DNA from: Bacteroidota bacterium
Lineage (GTDB): Bacteria; Bacteroidota; Bacteroidia; Flavobacteriales; Flavobacteriaceae
Direction of reading: 5' to 3'
Assembly (NCBI GenBank): GCA_023434025.1
Contig: JAEYTL010000054.1
Span: 1 to 64,000 of the forward strand
DNA length: 64,000 nt
Shown in pieces: positions 1-9,329 of the stretch (its first letter is position 1; each line of letters starts with the position of its first letter). The position numbers and the translations under genes are program-made. Below the pieces are notes generated by a model. The model saw only the letters and a list, made by a program, of their open reading frames with translations. It was not told the origin of the DNA and did not search any database.

Positions 1-2
1 AA

Positions 3-1988
3 TCTCCGACACAAGGAACACCGTTGGCTTCAACGGCTCTGTTGGTCAATAATATGACTTATTATGCTTCGCTGACCGATCCGCTGACCGGTTGTGAAAG
101 CTCCGTTCGTTTAGCGGTTTCTGTCACAGTAACTGACTTGCCGACGCCTACAACAGCCAATACGGATCAAACGTTTTGTTGGGTCAGCCAGCCCACAATA
201 GCAGATCTGCAGGTTAACGAACCTGCTCCTGTCTGGTACGATGCCCCAACAGCGGGTGCGGTATTGGATACAACAGCCGGTCTGGTCAACGGAGGTGTTT
301 ACTATGCGGCTCTTTTTGATCCGATAAGTGGTTGCGAAAGTGCCATACGGTTAGCCATTACAGTTACACTGGATGATCCGGCTGCACCGACCACAAATCA
401 ATCCATGCAGGACTTTTGTTTGTCAGAGAATCCTACCCTGGCAGATCTTCAGGTAAACGAACCTACGGTTGTGTGGTATGATGCTCCTGCGGGAGGAACA
501 ATTTTATCTCCGGCAACCGGTTTGGTTGATGATACAACTTATTATGCCTCATTTTTTAACGCTTCAACCGGTTGCGAAAGTTCCGTGCGGTTAGCCATCA
601 CGGTCAACATAACAGACTCTTCTACACCTACAACCACTTCATCTGCACAGACGTTTTGTTTAATCGATAACCCTACGGTAGCCTCTATTCAGGTAAATGA
701 ACCGAACATTATATGGTATTCCTCCCCGACAGGAGGAACAATAGTTTCATCATCAGAAGCATTAGTGAACGGGGCAATTTACTATGCTTCTTTTGATGGA
801 ATAGCAATTTGTCAGAGTTTAATACGCTTAGCGGTTACGGTTACTGTTTCTGATGGAGTAACGCCAACCACCAACAGTACAACACAGGACTTCTGTTCTG
901 TTGATAACCCTACGCTGGCCGATATTCAGGTGAATGAAGCCGGTATCATCTGGTATGATGCTCCCAATGGCGGAACGTTGCTGAACAATAATTCACCATT
1001 GACTCCGGGAACATATTATGCCGCAGCAACAGATCCTGATTCGGGCTGCGAAAGTTCTGTGCGGTTAGCCATTACGGTTACTTTCTCAACCAGTGAAACG
1101 GCTTTTGTACAGGGAGGAGGCGATACAGCCTGTGTTTTTGAAGAGGTGGTGTACACGACCAATCCCGGTATGTCAGATTATAACTGGACGGTTACAAACG
1201 GAACCATTGTTGCCGGCGGACAGTTAACAGATAATTCGGTAACCGTGTTGTGGTCAGGTATTGCCACAGGAAATGTTAGTGTGACTTATTCTGATGATTG
1301 CAGCGGAACAAACTCGGCAGCTGCAACGGTAGCTGTGGTCACCTGTTCGGATATTACAATTACCAAAACCGTTGATCATCTTACCCCAACAATCGGACAG
1401 CAGGTAAATTTTACCATTACCGTTAACAATGTCGGTTCAGGATTATTTCGGGATGTAGTGGTGAGCGAAGCCCTTCCGTCAGGTTATCTGTTTGTGAGTG
1501 CAACCGCTTCAAACGGTACATACAGCCCGGTAAGCGGAATCTGGACTATTCCTGTTCTGAATGCCGGCCAGAGTGCCACACTTGTGGTAACGGCAGAAGT
1601 ACTTTCTTCCGGCAATTATCTCAATACGGCATTTATCGATGTTTCAGATCCGGTTGATCTGGATCCGGATAACAATATTGCCGAGGCAGAAGTTGAACCG
1701 TTGTGTCTGATTGTTTACAATGAGTTCAGCCCGAACGAAGACGGGGCAAATGATACGTTCCGGATTGATTGTATTGAAAATTATCCAAACAATAAATTAG
1801 AAGTTTATAACCGTTACGGAAGGTTAGTGTTCTCTAAAAACGGCTATAATAATGATTGGGACGGAACAGCAAATGTTTCGGGAGCTGTGAGCAAAGATGA
1901 AAAACTACCTCCGGGTACTTATTATTACGTTCTTGATATTGGTGAAGAGGGCATAGTGAAAACAGGATGGTTATCGTTTATCCGATAA
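3..1988 (+). CDS. Large repeat-containing secreted protein with T9SS type B sorting domain (5' end missing)
   Basis: The reading frame is open to the left window edge, so this is the C-terminal ~660 residues of a longer protein; the TTG at 24 is not the start. Seen: an ~80-residue Ig-like unit repeated in tandem (Phe-Cys landmark codons recur near 174, 414, 654 and 891), each with a WY(D/S)(A/S)P motif and a GCES-type Cys near its end. These are followed by a PKD-like domain with Cys (from about 1110), a DUF11-type domain starting ITKTVD (about 1355-1690) and a final ~90-residue domain with NEFSPNEDGANDTF and VYNRYG motifs. That last domain is the gliding-motility-associated (CHU_C) type that directs export through the T9SS. 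Inferred: a cell-surface or secreted adhesin-like protein. PorP/SprF and OmpA-type genes follow, the usual arrangement for type B T9SS clients. Confidence 0.88.
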   Translation, partial: SPTQGTPLASTALLVNNMTYYASLTDPLTGCESSVRLAVSVTVTDLPTPTTANTDQTFCWVSQPTIADLQVNEPAPVWYDAPTAGAVLDTTAGLVNGGVYYAALFDPISGCESAIRLAITVTLDDPAAPTTNQSMQDFCLSENPTLADLQVNEPTVVWYDAPAGGTILSPATGLVDDTTYYASFFNASTGCESSVRLAITVNITDSSTPTTTSSAQTFCLIDNPTVASIQVNEPNIIWYSSPTGGTIVSSSEALVNGAIYYASFDGIAICQSLIRLAVTVTVSDGVTPTTNSTTQDFCSVDNPTLADIQVNEAGIIWYDAPNGGTLLNNNSPLTPGTYYAAATDPDSGCESSVRLAITVTFSTSETAFVQGGGDTACVFEEVVYTTNPGMSDYNWTVTNGTIVAGGQLTDNSVTVLWSGIATGNVSVTYSDDCSGTNSAAATVAVVTCSDITITKTVDHLTPTIGQQVNFTITVNNVGSGLFRDVVVSEALPSGYLFVSATASNGTYSPVSGIWTIPVLNAGQSATLVVTAEVLSSGNYLNTAFIDVSDPVDLDPDNNIAEAEVEPLCLIVYNEFSPNEDGANDTFRIDCIENYPNNKLEVYNRYGRLVFSKNGYNNDWDGTANVSGAVSKDEKLPPGTYYYVLDIGEEGIVKTGWLSFIR

Positions 1989-2035
1989 AATCCGGGCAAT
2001 TATTTACCATTGTTTAATTCGTTAAAATTAAAATT

Positions 2036-2962
2036 ATGAAACAATATATAAAAGAAACGTACATAACATTACTGGGGCTGTTTTTCGCAATTATTTGTAA
2101 TGCACAACAAGAGCCCGGCTATACACAGTATATGTATAACACAATGACCGTAAATTCCGCCTATGCCGGTTCTACCGGATCATTAGAAGCCGTTTTGCTG
2201 CACCGTTCGCAATGGACCGGAATTGACGGAGCTCCCCAGACACAGGCTTTCACAATTCATTCTCCGTTGCGGAACGAGCAGGTGGGGTTAGGACTGAGTC
2301 TCGTAAATGACAAACTGGGGCCTTCCAGCGAACTGTATCTGGATGCCAATTTTTCTTATACGGTTGCCCTTTCTCAACAAACAAAATTAGCTTTCGGACT
2401 AAAAGCAGGAGCCAGGATGATGAACATAGACTGGACCAAAGGAAGGTATTACAACCAGGTTGATCCGCTTTTAAACAATAACATCAATGATAAAATCAAT
2501 CCGTCTCTGGGAGCGGGATTGTTCCTGCATACCGAAAAATGGTACCTGGGAGCCTCTGTTCCAAATTTTATCCGGGGTGATTACTACGATGATATTCAGG
2601 AATCGGTTGTTTCTGAGCGACTTCACTATTATTTGATGGGAGGCTATGTATTTGATCTGTCAGACCATTTGAAATTCAAACCGGCTTTTTTAGTTAAAAC
2701 AGTGAGCGGGGCACCGATTACCGCCGATATTTCAGCAAATTTTTTGATTCAGGAAAAGTTTACCATCGGGGCGTCTCACCGTTGGGACGACTCGGTCAGT
2801 GCCTTATTGGGTTTTCAGATCACCGGCAGCTTGTTTATAGGGTATGCATTTGATTACAGTGTGACCGAATTGAACAAGTATAACGACGGTTCTCATGAAT
2901 TCATCCTGAGGTATCAGTTGCAAAAAAGCCCTAAACAAATTAAATCACCCCGATTTTTCTAA
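2036..2962 (+). CDS. PorP/SprF family type IX secretion membrane protein
   Basis: 308 residues with an N-terminal signal peptide (about 1-23, ending CNAQ) and the family's early QYMYN motif, followed by NSAYAG and HRSQW, which are landmarks of PorP/SprF. The rest alternates in the manner of an outer-membrane beta barrel. Family members sit in the outer membrane and help attach or export particular T9SS clients. It lies 47 bp downstream of a type B client gene and 11 bp upstream of an OmpA-type gene, so it probably serves that neighbour. Many paralogues exist per genome, so an exact name is not justified. Confidence 0.92.
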   Translation: MKQYIKETYITLLGLFFAIICNAQQEPGYTQYMYNTMTVNSAYAGSTGSLEAVLLHRSQWTGIDGAPQTQAFTIHSPLRNEQVGLGLSLVNDKLGPSSELYLDANFSYTVALSQQTKLAFGLKAGARMMNIDWTKGRYYNQVDPLLNNNINDKINPSLGAGLFLHTEKWYLGASVPNFIRGDYYDDIQESVVSERLHYYLMGGYVFDLSDHLKFKPAFLVKTVSGAPITADISANFLIQEKFTIGASHRWDDSVSALLGFQITGSLFIGYAFDYSVTELNKYNDGSHEFILRYQLQKSPKQIKSPRFF

Positions 2963-2973
2963 ATCCCAAGCAT

Positions 2974-4908
2974 ATGAAAAACCTATATATACTTATTTTG
3001 TTATGTTGTGTAACCACTGTTGTTGCACAATCAAAGCTAAAGAAAGCCGATCAGCTGTTTAAAACCTATGCGTATGTTGATGCCGCTAAAATGTATGAAG
3101 AATACCTTCAAAAGGTGGATAAGCCATCTACACAAACCATTAAAAATGTGGCAGATGCCTATTATTTTATTGACGATAACCGCAATGCATTAAAATGGTA
3201 TCAGAAACTGTATGATATACAGGGACAGAATATGACGGATATTTATTTTCTGCGTTATATCCAGTCTATGAAAGGTGTAACAGATTATGAAAAAGCAGAC
3301 CAGTTAACCAAAGAATACCTGACTAAAAAAGGAGACCAGAAAGAGATACTCCGGTATGTGAATCAAAAAAGACAAATGGATAGTCTGGCCAATACCAAAC
3401 CGCTTTACACGGTAAGAAATTTAGATATCAATTCTTCTAAAGCCGATTTCGGCGTAGCGTTTTATGGTGAAAAAGCCGTTTTTACTTCCAGCCGGGATAC
3501 CACAAAGTTCAATGAAGAATTGTACAGCTGGAACAAACAGCCTTTTCTTGATCTGTATGTGGCTGAACGGAATATGGCCGACGGAAGCCTGTTTAACGAA
3601 ACGGTTTTCCTGAAAGATGTTATGACCAAATACCATGAAGCAACCGCAACGTTTTCGCCGGATTTAAAAACAGTTTATTTTACGACCAACATCATAAAAA
3701 AGAAAAAGCCTGTTATTGACGAAACCCGAACCAATAATTTTCAGATTATAAAAGGAACATTGGAAAATGACAAGCTAATCAAATCGGAAAGCGTATTTTT
3801 TAACAGCACAAAATATTCCGTCGGACATCCTTCGCTGAGTGAAGACGGCCGATGGTTGTTTTTCGCTTCCGATATGCCGGGCGGGTATGGAGAAACGGAT
3901 TTATATGTTATTCAGATTGCAGAAGACGGAACAATGGGCTCACCACAAAATCTGGGTCCAACCATTAATACGATTGGGAATGAAATGTTTCCGTTTTTCA
4001 GGAACGGAACACTGTATTTTTCGTCAGACGGTCATTACGGTTGGGGTGACCTGGATGTGTATGAAAGCAAGTTTTACGGAGCCTTAAAGTTTTCTGAACC
4101 AAGGAATCTGGGAGCTCCAATTAACAGCAACAAAGACGACTTTGCTTATATTTTAGACGAAAAAGAGACTTACGGTTACGTTTCTTCTAACCGGGCATTG
4201 GGTAAAGGGTGTGATGATATTTATTATTTTACCAAATCTAAACCGGAATGTAACCAGTTAATTTCAGGAAAAGTAACCAATACAAAATCTAAATTACCCA
4301 TTGATCAGGCTACTATACAGGCTTATGATGCTTTTAATGATCTGATAACAGAAACCAAAACCGATAAAGACGGAAATTATCTGATAAAAGTTCCGTGCGG
4401 TAAAGCAATTACAATCAAAGCGTCTAAAGAGAACCACAGTACAGAACAAAAGCAGTTTGAAACAGCTAATGTAGATGGAGCAGAAACAAAAGACGTTAAT
4501 TTTGAATTAAGTAATTACGACGATCTGATTGTGAAAGAAGACGGAATCGAAAAAATAAGCATCAATCCTATTTTCTTTGATTATGATAAGGCAACTATCA
4601 GAAAAGATTCTGAAATAGAATTAGACAAAGTGGTTTTTGTGATGGAAAAATTCCCGTCAGTAAAAATCAAAATTGAATCACATACCGATTCCAGAGGAAG
4701 TGACGCCTATAATATGAAACTTTCTGATGCCCGTGCAAAATCAACTCAAACCTATATTCTTTCCAAAGGAATCGATCCCTCTCGTATCGAAAGTGCCATA
4801 GGGTTTGGCGAGAGCCGGCTAAAAAATAAGTGCAGTAACGGTGTTAAATGTTCAGAAGAAGAACACTTTGTTAACAGAAGATCGGATTTTATCATTATCC
4901 AAAAATAA
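2974..4908 (+). CDS. OmpA family protein with TPR, PD40 and carboxypeptidase-regulatory domains
   Basis: 644 residues. Signal peptide 1-18 (TTVVAQ). TPR-like helices occupy about 25-125. WD40/PD40-type repeats with phrases such as LSEDGRWLFFASD and RNGTLYFSSDG occupy about 170-420. A CarboxypepD_reg-like beta sandwich (GKVTNTKS..IDQATI) is at about 428-505, and a C-terminal OmpA peptidoglycan-binding domain (FFDYDKATI, ESHTDSRG, LSDARA) at about 530-644. This architecture is typical of flavobacterial OmpA proteins encoded after PorP/SprF and is related to T9SS PorE-like proteins. Inferred role: anchoring the partner outer-membrane and surface proteins to peptidoglycan. A terminator follows at once, so it ends the operon. 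Confidence 0.92.
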   Translation: MKNLYILILLCCVTTVVAQSKLKKADQLFKTYAYVDAAKMYEEYLQKVDKPSTQTIKNVADAYYFIDDNRNALKWYQKLYDIQGQNMTDIYFLRYIQSMKGVTDYEKADQLTKEYLTKKGDQKEILRYVNQKRQMDSLANTKPLYTVRNLDINSSKADFGVAFYGEKAVFTSSRDTTKFNEELYSWNKQPFLDLYVAERNMADGSLFNETVFLKDVMTKYHEATATFSPDLKTVYFTTNIIKKKKPVIDETRTNNFQIIKGTLENDKLIKSESVFFNSTKYSVGHPSLSEDGRWLFFASDMPGGYGETDLYVIQIAEDGTMGSPQNLGPTINTIGNEMFPFFRNGTLYFSSDGHYGWGDLDVYESKFYGALKFSEPRNLGAPINSNKDDFAYILDEKETYGYVSSNRALGKGCDDIYYFTKSKPECNQLISGKVTNTKSKLPIDQATIQAYDAFNDLITETKTDKDGNYLIKVPCGKAITIKASKENHSTEQKQFETANVDGAETKDVNFELSNYDDLIVKEDGIEKISINPIFFDYDKATIRKDSEIELDKVVFVMEKFPSVKIKIESHTDSRGSDAYNMKLSDARAKSTQTYILSKGIDPSRIESAIGFGESRLKNKCSNGVKCSEEEHFVNRRSDFIIIQK

Positions 4909-4929
4909 ATACCTGCGAACATTTTACAG

Positions 4930-4958
4930 AAAAACCACTTTTAAACGAGTGGTTTTTT
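4930..4958 (+). terminator. Rho-independent terminator after the OmpA gene
   Basis: Perfect 10-bp stem AAAAACCACT / AGTGGTTTTT with an 8-base loop and a following T run, 22 bp after the stop of the OmpA-type gene. Confidence 0.85.
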
Positions 4959-5039
4959 AATTTTTTACAGAAAAATTAATTTAGAATTAGTACTTTAGGC
5001 AACATTTTTTATCTAAAAAATAAGCATACTTTTTACGCT

Positions 5040-7031
5040 ATGGATATTCAGTTAACGATTGAAACACTTCGCAATGAACTCAATCAGCACAATTATAATT
5101 ATTATGTACTTGACAAGCCTGTAATTAGTGATTTTGAATTTGATCAATTGCTGAAACAACTGCAGGAATTAGAAGCCCGTCACCCCGAATTCTTTGATGA
5201 AAACTCACCGACACAACGGGTAGGGGGGAGCATTACCAAAAATTTTGCTACTGTGGTTCACGAGTACCGGATGTATTCGTTGGATAATTCCTATTCTACA
5301 GAAGATTTGGCGGATTGGGAAAACAGGATTCAGAAAATATTGGGTAATGTAACATTGGAGTACACGTGTGAACTAAAATATGACGGGGCTTCAATCAGTA
5401 TTACGTATGAAAACGGAAAATTGAAAAGAGCGGTAACCCGTGGCGACGGATTTCAGGGCGATGAGGTGACCAGTAACATCAAAACCATTCGTTCTGTTCC
5501 GTTACAACTCAAAGGAAATTATCCATCCCGGTTTGATATTCGGGGAGAAATTATTCTGCCGCTTTCCGGTTTTGAAAAAATGAACCAGGAGCTGATTGAG
5601 ATAGGCGAAACACCCTATTCTAACCCCAGAAATACGGCATCAGGAAGTTTGAAATTACAGGACAGTGCCGAAGTGGCCAGGCGTCCGTTGGATTGTTTGC
5701 TGTATTTTATCGTAGGGAATAACCTGCCGTTTAAAACCCAGTTTGAAGGTTTAGAAATGGCCCGCAGCTGGGGATTCAAAGTACCGGCTCAGGCAAAATT
5801 GGCCAAAAATATGCAGGAAGTGCTGGAGTTTATCTCTTATTGGGATGTACATCGGCATGAGTTGCCTTATGAAACGGATGGTGTGGTAATTAAAGTAAAC
5901 AGCCTTCAGCACCAGGATGAATTAGGCTATACCGCCAAATCGCCGCGTTGGGCAATGGCTTATAAGTTTAAATCTGAACAGGTTTCTACCCGGTTGAATT
6001 CCATTTCCTATCAGGTGGGACGAACAGGAGCTATTACACCGGTTGCCAATTTAGAGCCGGTTCAACTGGCAGGAACCATTGTAAAAAGAGCCTCGTTGCA
6101 CAATGCTGACCAGATTGAAAAACTGGATATCCGCATCGGCGATAAAGTTTTTGTGGAAAAAGGCGGTGAAATCATCCCCAAAATTATAGCGGTAGCCGAG
6201 CGTGGGAACGAAACGGAACCTACACATTACATCACGCATTGTCCGGAATGCCATACGCTATTGGAAAGAAAAGAAGGGGAAGCCAACCATTATTGTCCTA
6301 ATTTTTACGGTTGTCCGCCTCAGATTATCGGCCGTATTCAACATTATATTACCCGCAAGGCCATGGATATAGAAGGTTTGGGCGGCGAAACGGTTGCATT
6401 GCTCTATCAGAATGGTTTAGTGAAAAATTATGCCGATTTGTATGATTTAAAAATCGAACAAATTCTTCCGTTGGAGCGGATGGCTCAAAAGAGTGCGGAG
6501 AATTTAATCAACGGCATCGAGAAATCAAAAGAAGTACCTTTTGAACGGGTTCTGTATGCCCTTGGTATTCGTTATGTGGGAGAAACCGTGGCCAAAAAAC
6601 TGGCAAAGCATTATAAAAATATTGATGCAATTGCTCAGGCCAGTCTGATGGATTTAATACTGGTAGATGAAATTGGTGAGAAAATCGCTCAGAGTGTTAT
6701 TGAATTTTTTGAAAATATTGAGAACCGTATAACGATAAATCGTTTAAAAGCCGTTGGCATCCGGTTCGAGATTTCGGAACAAAACACACAGGTGAGTAAC
6801 AAACTGAGCGGAAAGACATTTGTAGTGTCCGGAGTTTTTGAACAATTTTCCCGTGATGAGTTAAAAAAAGCCATTGAAGACAACGGCGGTAAAGTAGGAA
6901 GCTCCATCTCAGCCAAAACCGATTATGTGGTGGCTGGCGAAAACATGGGGCCGGCTAAACTGGAAAAAGCCAATCAGTTAAAAATTGCCATTATCAGCGA
7001 ACATGATTTTATAGAACTGATCAATGCATAA
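5040..7031 (+). CDS. ligA: NAD-dependent DNA ligase LigA
   Basis: 663 residues, the usual LigA length. Seals nicks in replication and repair using NAD+. Seen: N-terminal NAD-binding (Ia) region with YYVLD near residue 21; adenylation motif ELKYDG with the catalytic Lys at about 113; a four-Cys zinc finger (CPECH ... CPNFYGC) near 408-432; helix-hairpin-helix repeats; and a C-terminal BRCT domain (FVVSGVF ... GGKVGSSISAKTDYVV) at about 585-663. The start follows an AT-rich gap with no clear Shine-Dalgarno sequence, normal for this group. The next gene overlaps its 3' end by 8 bp. Confidence 0.98.
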   Translation: MDIQLTIETLRNELNQHNYNYYVLDKPVISDFEFDQLLKQLQELEARHPEFFDENSPTQRVGGSITKNFATVVHEYRMYSLDNSYSTEDLADWENRIQKILGNVTLEYTCELKYDGASISITYENGKLKRAVTRGDGFQGDEVTSNIKTIRSVPLQLKGNYPSRFDIRGEIILPLSGFEKMNQELIEIGETPYSNPRNTASGSLKLQDSAEVARRPLDCLLYFIVGNNLPFKTQFEGLEMARSWGFKVPAQAKLAKNMQEVLEFISYWDVHRHELPYETDGVVIKVNSLQHQDELGYTAKSPRWAMAYKFKSEQVSTRLNSISYQVGRTGAITPVANLEPVQLAGTIVKRASLHNADQIEKLDIRIGDKVFVEKGGEIIPKIIAVAERGNETEPTHYITHCPECHTLLERKEGEANHYCPNFYGCPPQIIGRIQHYITRKAMDIEGLGGETVALLYQNGLVKNYADLYDLKIEQILPLERMAQKSAENLINGIEKSKEVPFERVLYALGIRYVGETVAKKLAKHYKNIDAIAQASLMDLILVDEIGEKIAQSVIEFFENIENRITINRLKAVGIRFEISEQNTQVSNKLSGKTFVVSGVFEQFSRDELKKAIEDNGGKVGSSISAKTDYVVAGENMGPAKLEKANQLKIAIISEHDFIELINA

Positions 7032-7713
7032 ACTTAAACCGGCTTTAGCACTGTATTTAGTCTCCAGTTTTCTGGTCTTGATTTCAGTTCTTTTTGACAT
7101 TCAGGAGCTGGAATTATTTGCCAAACCCATTGTGATTCCCGCCATCTATTTTTATTACCTTCAGCATCGGTTTAAAAGAATAAACTGGTGGTTCTCGGTT
7201 TCATTACTGGCTTGCTTTGTGGGAGATGTTTTTGTTTTGATTGATCCGGGTTTTGATGTTCTGGGAATAATTTTCAGCTTTTTTATCAGCTATTGCATTT
7301 TAATTAAATTCGGTATAGATGATTTAGTTCCGCAAAAACTATCTCTTTCAAACCTTGCTCTGGGGGTAATTATTCTGGTATTTTTACTGTTTGTTTTGTT
7401 TTCGGTTATTGATTTAATTGAACCCGAATCAACAGAACGGTACATCATTTTTTTATTTTACGGCTTTACACTGCTTATCCTCACGTTCATTTCGTTGATA
7501 AACTTCTTTTCGGTTGCCTCAAAAGCAGCGTTGTATTTTTCGATTATGGCTCTGTGTATTGTGATTTCCGATGTCTTTTATTCATTTTATCACTTTATTG
7601 AGCCTATCGGTGTGTTCAGTTATATCAATATCACTTTTCAACTGGCAACGTATTATTGCATGGTTTCCTATTTTTTGGTTCGGATTGAAAAACCTTCAAA
7701 ATTTAACCGTTGA
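7024..7713 (+). CDS. YhhN (TMEM86/lysoplasmalogenase-like) family membrane protein
   Basis: 229 residues, about seven to eight hydrophobic helices throughout. An AKPIVIP motif near residue 34 and a FVGDVFVLID motif near 64 match the KP and GD signatures of the YhhN family, and a second D in VISDVFYSFYH near 190 fits too. The family includes eukaryotic TMEM86 lysoplasmalogenases; the bacterial role is unclear. It overlaps ligA by 8 bp, suggesting translational coupling, which appears to be positional rather than functional. The family call rests on short motifs and topology only. Confidence 0.68.
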   Translation: MHKLKPALALYLVSSFLVLISVLFDIQELELFAKPIVIPAIYFYYLQHRFKRINWWFSVSLLACFVGDVFVLIDPGFDVLGIIFSFFISYCILIKFGIDDLVPQKLSLSNLALGVIILVFLLFVLFSVIDLIEPESTERYIIFLFYGFTLLILTFISLINFFSVASKAALYFSIMALCIVISDVFYSFYHFIEPIGVFSYINITFQLATYYCMVSYFLVRIEKPSKFNR

Positions 7714-7742
7714 TATAACGCAATTTATATCCCTACATTTCG

Positions 7743-7750
7743 TATATTTG
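7743..7750 (+). promoter_or_regulatory. guaB promoter -7 element
   Basis: TATATTTG matches the Bacteroidota -7 consensus TAnnTTTG, 27 bp before the guaB ATG. No TTG -33 element sits at the expected 17-19 bp spacing. Confidence 0.55.
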
Positions 7751-7777
7751 CACGCAATTTAACTACAAATTGCAACC

Positions 7778-9250
7778 ATGAAAGCACACACAACCAAAAT
7801 CATCGGCGAAGGTTTAACCTACGATGATGTTTTGCTCATTCCAAACTATTCAGAAGTTTTACCCCGCGAAGTAAGTATTCAGTCTAAATTTTCCCGTAAC
7901 ATAACGTTAAATGTTCCTGTTGTATCGGCAGCAATGGATACCGTGACCGAAAGTTCCATGGCTATTGCGATGGCTCAGGAAGGCGGAATCGGTGTCTTAC
8001 ATAAGAACATGACTATTGAACAACAGGCTGCTAAAGTCCGAAAAGTAAAACGGGCAGAAGCCGGAATGATTCTTGACCCGGTAACCTTACCGCTGACCGC
8101 TACGGTTGGCGATGCCAAATCGGCCATGCGTGAATTCAGTATTGGCGGAATTCCCGTAGTGGATGGAAACGGAATATTAAAGGGAATTGTAACAAACCGT
8201 GATTTGCGTTTTGAAAAAATTAATTCCCGTTCTATTTTAGAGGTAATGACCTCAGAAAAATTAGTAACAGCTGCGGAAGGAACCACCCTGCAGGAGGCAG
8301 AAGGCATCTTACAGGAAAATAAAATTGAAAAACTGCCTGTGGTAGATAAACAGTATAAATTAATCGGTTTGATTACCTTCAGGGATATAACCAAACTCAC
8401 ACAAAAACCAATTGCCAATAAAGATAAGTTCGGTCGTTTACGGGTGGCCGCTGCTTTGGGGGTAACCGCTGATGCTTTGGAGAGAGCTACTGCTTTGGTC
8501 AACGCCGGTGTTGATGCCGTGATTATTGATACGGCCCACGGCCATACGCAAGGGGTTGTAACAGTTTTGAAACAAGTTAAGGCAAAGTTTCCGGATCTGG
8601 ATGTGGTGGTTGGTAATATTGCTACACCGGAAGCGGCAAAATACTTGGTTGAGAACGGAGCCGATGCCGTAAAAGTAGGCATTGGTCCGGGTTCAATCTG
8701 TACTACCAGAGTAGTAGCCGGTGTTGGTTTTCCTCAGTTTTCGGCTGTTCTGGAAGTTGCCGCAGCCATTAAAGGTAGCGGAGTTCCCGTTATTGCAGAC
8801 GGTGGTATTCGTTATACAGGTGATATTCCCAAAGCCATTGCCGCCGGAGCCGATTGTGTCATGTTGGGCTCTCTGTTAGCGGGAACGAAAGAATCTCCGG
8901 GTGAAACCATTATTTTTGAAGGAAGAAAGTTTAAATCTTATCGCGGGATGGGATCGGTAGAAGCGATGCAAGAAGGATCCAAAGACCGTTATTTTCAGGA
9001 TGTGGAAGATGATGTGAAAAAGTTAGTTCCGGAAGGAATTGTAGGCCGGGTTCCGTATAAAGGCGAATTAAACGAGAGCATGCAGCAATTCATTGGCGGA
9101 CTTCGTGCCGGAATGGGGTATTGCGGTGCAAAAGATATTACGACTTTACAAGAAACCGGACGATTCGTGCGAATTACAGCCAGTGGAATAGGGGAAAGCC
9201 ATCCGCATAACGTAACGATTACAAAAGAAGCTCCGAATTATTCGAGATAA
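7778..9250 (+). CDS. guaB: Inosine-5'-monophosphate dehydrogenase
   Basis: 490 residues, the standard bacterial IMPDH length. Oxidises IMP to XMP with NAD+, the committed step of GTP synthesis. Seen: N-terminal barrel segment GLTYDDVLLIP; two CBS domains (about 95-205); NAD-site GVDAVIIDTAHGH; the catalytic loop GIGPGSICTTR with its nucleophilic Cys; ADGGIRYTGD; and the flap region RGMGS. It has its own -7 element and a strong terminator, so it is probably a single-gene unit. Confidence 0.98.
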   Translation: MKAHTTKIIGEGLTYDDVLLIPNYSEVLPREVSIQSKFSRNITLNVPVVSAAMDTVTESSMAIAMAQEGGIGVLHKNMTIEQQAAKVRKVKRAEAGMILDPVTLPLTATVGDAKSAMREFSIGGIPVVDGNGILKGIVTNRDLRFEKINSRSILEVMTSEKLVTAAEGTTLQEAEGILQENKIEKLPVVDKQYKLIGLITFRDITKLTQKPIANKDKFGRLRVAAALGVTADALERATALVNAGVDAVIIDTAHGHTQGVVTVLKQVKAKFPDLDVVVGNIATPEAAKYLVENGADAVKVGIGPGSICTTRVVAGVGFPQFSAVLEVAAAIKGSGVPVIADGGIRYTGDIPKAIAAGADCVMLGSLLAGTKESPGETIIFEGRKFKSYRGMGSVEAMQEGSKDRYFQDVEDDVKKLVPEGIVGRVPYKGELNESMQQFIGGLRAGMGYCGAKDITTLQETGRFVRITASGIGESHPHNVTITKEAPNYSR

Positions 9251-9270
9251 CTCAAGCAATACCTCGGATT

Positions 9271-9305
9271 AAAAAAGGATGTCGTTTGGTGTGACATCCT
9301 TTTTT
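9271..9305. terminator. Bidirectional terminator between guaB and the TPR/AraC gene
   Basis: Perfect 13-bp inverted repeat AAAAAAGGATGTC / GACATCCTTTTTT with a 9-base loop, placed between the converging ends of guaB and the minus-strand regulator. A or T tracts on both sides make it usable from either strand. Confidence 0.92.
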
Positions 9306-9329
9306 TATGTGATACTCCTTTTTATTACC

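Noticed and set aside
24..60. TTG start for the first protein at 24
   Set aside because: The frame is open to the left edge and codes for protein of the same repeat type, so this is an internal codon.
7975..8682. 235-residue minus-strand frame inside guaB
   Set aside because: Antisense shadow of a clear IMPDH gene, with no protein-like motifs.
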